Shown: positions 6,398-8,839 of the stretch, one piece after another
Layout: each line of letters opens with the position of its first letter
Numbering within the stretch: position 1 is the first letter of the stretch
Source of the DNA: Methylotenera_A sp031379885
Lineage (GTDB): Bacteria > Pseudomonadota > Gammaproteobacteria > Burkholderiales > Methylophilaceae
DNA: 8,839 bases
Direction of reading: 5' to 3'
Assembly: GCA_031379885.1 (NCBI GenBank)
Contig: JANNFN010000059.1
Location: 1 to 8,839 of the forward strand
Translations under genes and position numbers: made by a program
The notes under the pieces: model-generated
Databases searched by the model: none
What the model was told of the DNA's origin: nothing
The model's input: only the letters and a program-made list of their open reading frames with translations

Positions 6398-7480
6398 CTA
6401 CTCGTGATAATCCATGGCTTGATAGCCATGTTTCTTGATGAGCTCATCACGCTGGGCAGATTTATAGTCTTCTCGCACCATTTCTGCGACGAGTTCATGG
6501 AAGGTGATTTTGGGTGACCAGCCGAGTTTTTGTTTGGCTTTGCTTGGGTCGCCTAGCAAGGTTTCTACTTCTGTCGGGCGGAAGTAACGTGAATCGACTT
6601 GGACGATACATTGATCTTGCCAATAGCCCTTCTCTTCCACACCAGTGCCTTGCCAGGTGATTTGCATGTTCAGCTCTTTGGCTGCCGCATTCACAAAGTC
6701 ACGCACGCTGTATTGCACGCCAGTAGCAATGACAAAGTCTTCTGGTGTTTCTTGTTGCAGCATCAGCCATTGCATCTCAACGTAGTCTTTAGCATGTCCC
6801 CAGTCGCGCAAGGCATCTAAGTTGCCCAAATATAAGCAATCCTGTAGCCCAAGATTGATACGGGCTAGCGCCCTAGTGATTTTGCGAGTTACAAAGGTTT
6901 CGCCGCGTACTGGGCTTTCGTGGTTGAACAGAATGCCGTTACAAGCATAAATGCCATAGGCTTCACGGTAATTGACGGTGATCCAGTAGGCGTAGAGCTT
7001 AGCTACCGCGTAAGGGCTACGTGGATAAAACGGTGTAGTTTCCTTTTGTGGAGTTTCTTGTACTAAGCCATAAAGTTCTGAAGTAGAGGCTTGGTAGAAT
7101 TTGGTCTTTGCCTCCAACCCTAAAATACGAATGGCTTCTAAAATACGTAATGTACCGATACCATCAGCATTTGCAGTGTATTCTGGCATCTCAAAACTCA
7201 CCGCTACATGGCTCATGGCAGCGAGGTTGTAAATTTCATCTGGTTGCGTTTGCTGGATAATGCGAATCAAATTACTAGAATCAGTTAAGTCACCATAGTG
7301 CAAAACAAAATTCTTGTTATCCACATGCGGGTCTTGATACAAATGATCAATTCGATCGGTATTAAACAAAGATGCACGGCGCTTTACACCATGCACTATG
7401 TAGCCCTTGCCTAATAAAAATTCGGCCAAATATGCCCCATCTTGCCCAGTAACACCTGTGATTAACGCGACTTTATTCAT
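6398..7480 (-). CDS. gmd: GDP-mannose 4,6-dehydratase
   Basis: A 360-residue extended SDR of normal family length. It converts GDP-mannose to GDP-4-keto-6-deoxymannose, the first step to GDP-L-fucose. GVTGQDG (9-15) is the NADP+ loop, followed by GVKRRASLFNTDRIDHL, which is diagnostic of Gmd. The catalytic set is Ser132-Thr133-Ser134-Glu135 (STSELYG) with Tyr157 and Lys161 (SPYAVAK). NHESPVRGETFVTRKITRA (about 187-205) and DWGHAKDYVEMQW (about 236-248) are the conserved substrate and cofactor segments. Its ATG overlaps the manC stop as ATGA, which implies translational coupling. The product could also feed GDP-rhamnose or perosamine routes, but fcl directly downstream makes fucose by far the likeliest end point. 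Confidence 0.96.
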   Translation of the reverse strand: MNKVALITGVTGQDGAYLAEFLLGKGYIVHGVKRRASLFNTDRIDHLYQDPHVDNKNFVLHYGDLTDSSNLIRIIQQTQPDEIYNLAAMSHVAVSFEMPEYTANADGIGTLRILEAIRILGLEAKTKFYQASTSELYGLVQETPQKETTPFYPRSPYAVAKLYAYWITVNYREAYGIYACNGILFNHESPVRGETFVTRKITRALARINLGLQDCLYLGNLDALRDWGHAKDYVEMQWLMLQQETPEDFVIATGVQYSVRDFVNAAAKELNMQITWQGTGVEEKGYWQDQCIVQVDSRYFRPTEVETLLGDPSKAKQKLGWSPKITFHELVAEMVREDYKSAQRDELIKKHGYQAMDYHE

Positions 7481-8373
7481 ACGTTTATTTGTCTTCCATA
7501 AGTGTCTTCAAACCGAATAATGTCGTCTTCGCCTACGTAATCACCGCATTGCACCTCAATAATGCTCAATGGCTCGCTGCCGTTGTTAGCAAGACGGTGC
7601 CGATGTGTTTTAGGAATATAGGTGGACTGATTGGCCTGTAGCACAAACTGCATATCACCATTTGTAATCGTTGCCTCACCAGAAACCACCACCCAATGTT
7701 CAGAGCGATGTTTATGCATTTGCATGGATAACTTTGCGCCTGGGTTCACCACAATACGTTTAATTTTAAAATTAGCACTTTCTTCAAGCACGGTATAGCT
7801 ACCCCATGGGCGATATACCGTTTGGTGAATTTCCGTGAGTTCTGGCTTATAGGCTTTTACACGCGCAACCAATGTTTTAATTTCTTCCGTGCGGCTTCTA
7901 TCGCAAATTAAAGTGGCATCAGCAGTTTGAATTACTACAATATTATCTAAGCCAGCAGTGGCTAACAGGCTTGTTTGGCTCCACAGCAGGCTATTGGTGG
8001 TGTCTTGCGTAAACACATCGCCTTTTGTCACATTATTGTCAGCATCTTTTTGATGGCGTTGATAAATCGAATCCCAGCTACCTAGGTCGCTCCAAGCCAT
8101 ATCCACAGGCACTACAGCCACTTTTTCTGCATGCTTTACTAATTCCTCCGCCAAACCATAATCCATTGATAAATTAGTAAAGTTGGCGTAAGTTTCAGCA
8201 AAATTCTCTTCTTTCATACTGGCTATTTGCTTAGCAATTTCTGGCTGATATTGCAGCAACATGCGCATAAACGCACTGGCTTTAAACACAAACATGCCGC
8301 TATTCCACAAATAGCCATCGCGCACAAATTGCGCCGCTTTTTCACTATTAGGTTTTTCTACAAACTGGGATGC
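7477..8373 (-). CDS. manC: ManC (mannose-1-phosphate guanylyltransferase / mannose-6-phosphate isomerase), missing N-terminus
   Basis: About 299 residues of recognisable type II bifunctional ManC/CpsB/AlgA, which normally runs to about 470-480. Present are FVEKP (8350-8364), the conserved motif of the pyrophosphorylase domain, then WNSGMFVF and AWSDLGSW. The complete C-terminal cupin isomerase domain follows: YRPWG at 7801-7815, QMHKHRSEHW at 7693-7722, HRHRLAN, and EVQCGDYVGEDDIIRFEDTYGR. About 170-180 N-terminal residues, including the GTP-binding GGxGxRLWPxS loop, are absent. The reading frame continues up to 8493, but that extension is the antisense of a sigma-factor gene and has no ManC similarity, so I end the gene at the first codon that may be genuine. 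As it stands, only the isomerase half could work. The loss sits exactly at the foreign junction. Its stop overlaps the gmd start. Confidence 0.9.
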   Translation of the reverse strand, partial: ASQFVEKPNSEKAAQFVRDGYLWNSGMFVFKASAFMRMLLQYQPEIAKQIASMKEENFAETYANFTNLSMDYGLAEELVKHAEKVAVVPVDMAWSDLGSWDSIYQRHQKDADNNVTKGDVFTQDTTNSLLWSQTSLLATAGLDNIVVIQTADATLICDRSRTEEIKTLVARVKAYKPELTEIHQTVYRPWGSYTVLEESANFKIKRIVVNPGAKLSMQMHKHRSEHWVVVSGEATITNGDMQFVLQANQSTYIPKTHRHRLANNGSEPLSIIEVQCGDYVGEDDIIRFEDTYGRQINV

Positions 8374-8382
8374 TGCAATTTG
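8361..8382. other. Junction between polysaccharide cluster and sigma-factor fragment
   Basis: To the left, minus-strand ManC homology ends just upstream of its FVEKP motif. To the right, plus-strand sigma-70 region 2.4 begins mid-protein at QFEGKSKLYTW. Both genes lose their 5' portions at the same point, and neither contains any part of the other. No target-site duplication, insertion-sequence end or tRNA is visible. The breakpoint is bounded by where each homology is still credible; the exact base cannot be fixed without reference homologues. Confidence 0.8.
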
Positions 8383-8729
8383 AGGGCAAATCCAAACTGT
8401 ACACTTGGCTCTACCGCATTGCGACCAATGAAGCATTGTCGTATCTCCAAAGTCAGCAGCGCCATCAAAACCAAAGTATTGACGATGTCTCAAGCCTGCT
8501 GATGGCGCGCTTGAAGGCGGATGAATGGTTTGATGGCGATGCCTTGCAAATCCAAATCCAAGAAGCCATTGCCCAATTGCCAGAAAAACAACGGGTAGTG
8601 TTCACGCTGCGTTATTATGACGAAATGCCGTATGAAGAAATGTCAAAAGTGCTCGAAACTTCGGTAGGAGCGTTGAAAGCCTCCTTTCACCATGCGGTCA
8701 AAAAAATTGAATCCTACTTTAATGCTTAA
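8370..8729 (+). CDS. ECF-type RNA polymerase sigma factor, C-terminal part
   Basis: 119 residues of a sigma-70 family protein that normally has about 180-200. Residues 4-26 (FEGKSKLYTWLYRIATNEALSYL) are the end of region 2 including 2.4, which reads the -10 element. Residues 65-113 (EAIAQLPEKQRVVFTLRYYDE...MSKVLETSVGALKASFHHAVKKI) are the region 4 helix-turn-helix that reads the -35. Region 2.1-2.3, which binds core polymerase, is lost at the junction. The in-frame ATG at 8370 lies in the junction and is probably an internal codon or an accident; an in-frame TAG occurs at 8349-8351. The wording DEWFDGDALQIQIQEAIAQL and VGALKASFHHAVKKIE is typical of Bacteroidota ECF factors as I know them, unlike the proteobacterial character of the cluster. 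The fragment would not be a working sigma factor. Confidence 0.88.
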   Translation: MLQFEGKSKLYTWLYRIATNEALSYLQSQQRHQNQSIDDVSSLLMARLKADEWFDGDALQIQIQEAIAQLPEKQRVVFTLRYYDEMPYEEMSKVLETSVGALKASFHHAVKKIESYFNA

Positions 8730-8816
8730 ATTAAACGAAAATAGATTTTTTAAAACAAGCAAATCATTGACTAACAATTATTTACAAAAACCACATTTGC
8801 CCAAGCACTTAAAAAC
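8730..8816 (+). other. AT-rich spacer downstream of the sigma gene
   Basis: Strongly AT-rich sequence between the sigma stop and a possible next start. I see no hairpin terminator, which fits a sigma gene followed by a co-transcribed partner. Confidence 0.4.
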
Positions 8817-8839
8817 ATGAAAAAGCAAGACAACTTAAA
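8817..8839 (+). CDS. Possible start of the gene after the sigma factor
   Basis: An ATG at 8817 opens a frame reading MKKQDNL to the window end. There is no Shine-Dalgarno sequence but an A-rich leader, as is common in Bacteroidota. In that phylum an ECF sigma gene is often followed by a membrane or anti-sigma-like gene, so this could be its first codons. Only seven residues are visible, so this is a guess from context. Confidence 0.25.

Noticed and set aside
8361..8382. Insertion-sequence or integrase-mediated boundary at the junction
   Set aside because: There are no terminal inverted repeats, no transposase or integrase gene, no direct repeat and no tRNA nearby.
8227..8502. Plus-strand open frame of 91 codons crossing the junction
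   Set aside because: It is antisense to manC on the left and out of frame with the sigma factor on the right; the translation has no domain pattern.
8722..8820. 32-residue plus-strand frame starting inside the sigma stop region
   Set aside because: It is short, with Lys/Asn/Leu-rich composition as expected by chance in AT-rich DNA, and has no Shine-Dalgarno sequence or recognisable motif. The ATG at 8817 is a better, though still weak, candidate.
1..8839. CRISPR arrays, tRNA or rRNA genes
   Set aside because: No regularly spaced repeats and no cloverleaf or rRNA-like segments were seen on either strand; the window is nearly filled with coding sequence.

Overview
The window is a proteobacterial surface-polysaccharide (O-antigen or capsule type) gene cluster, all on the minus strand from about 8373 to 1. 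It is joined at its right end to an unrelated plus-strand fragment. Protein sequences and moderate GC point to a beta- or gammaproteobacterium for the cluster; a Methylophilaceae-like betaproteobacterium is a guess from general resemblance only. The short plus-strand piece (about 8370-8839) has the look of a Bacteroidota ECF sigma-factor gene with AT-rich, Shine-Dalgarno-less flanks. Two genes missing their 5' parts meet head to head at about 8361-8382. The simplest reading is a chimeric contig; a true rearrangement or horizontal insertion is possible but less likely.

Layout in the direction of transcription (right to left): manC (5'-truncated), gmd and fcl make GDP-mannose and convert it to GDP-L-fucose. 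After a 68-bp gap holding a perfect palindrome comes a VioA-type aminotransferase, predicted to make dTDP-4-amino-4,6-dideoxyglucose (dTDP-Qui4N, viosamine). Then follow a WbqC-family protein, two tandem paralogous five-bladed-propeller (GH43/GH32/GH130-like) proteins, a GNAT acyltransferase, a class I methyltransferase, and a second, different class I methyltransferase cut by the window start. From vioA to the GNAT/methyltransferase pair, intergenic distances are 30 bp, 3 bp, about 12 bp, a 4-bp overlap and an 11-bp overlap, so this is probably one co-transcribed unit.

The first block supplies an activated L-fucose. The second block looks like a tailoring cassette for an amino sugar: transamination by VioA, then acyl decoration by some combination of WbqC, the propeller pair and the GNAT protein, then O- or N-methylation. 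No glycosyltransferase, Wzx/Wzy or RmlA/RmlB gene is in the window, so the rest of the pathway must lie elsewhere. The propeller pair and WbqC have no function I can assign with confidence; they are the best candidates for undescribed biochemistry here.
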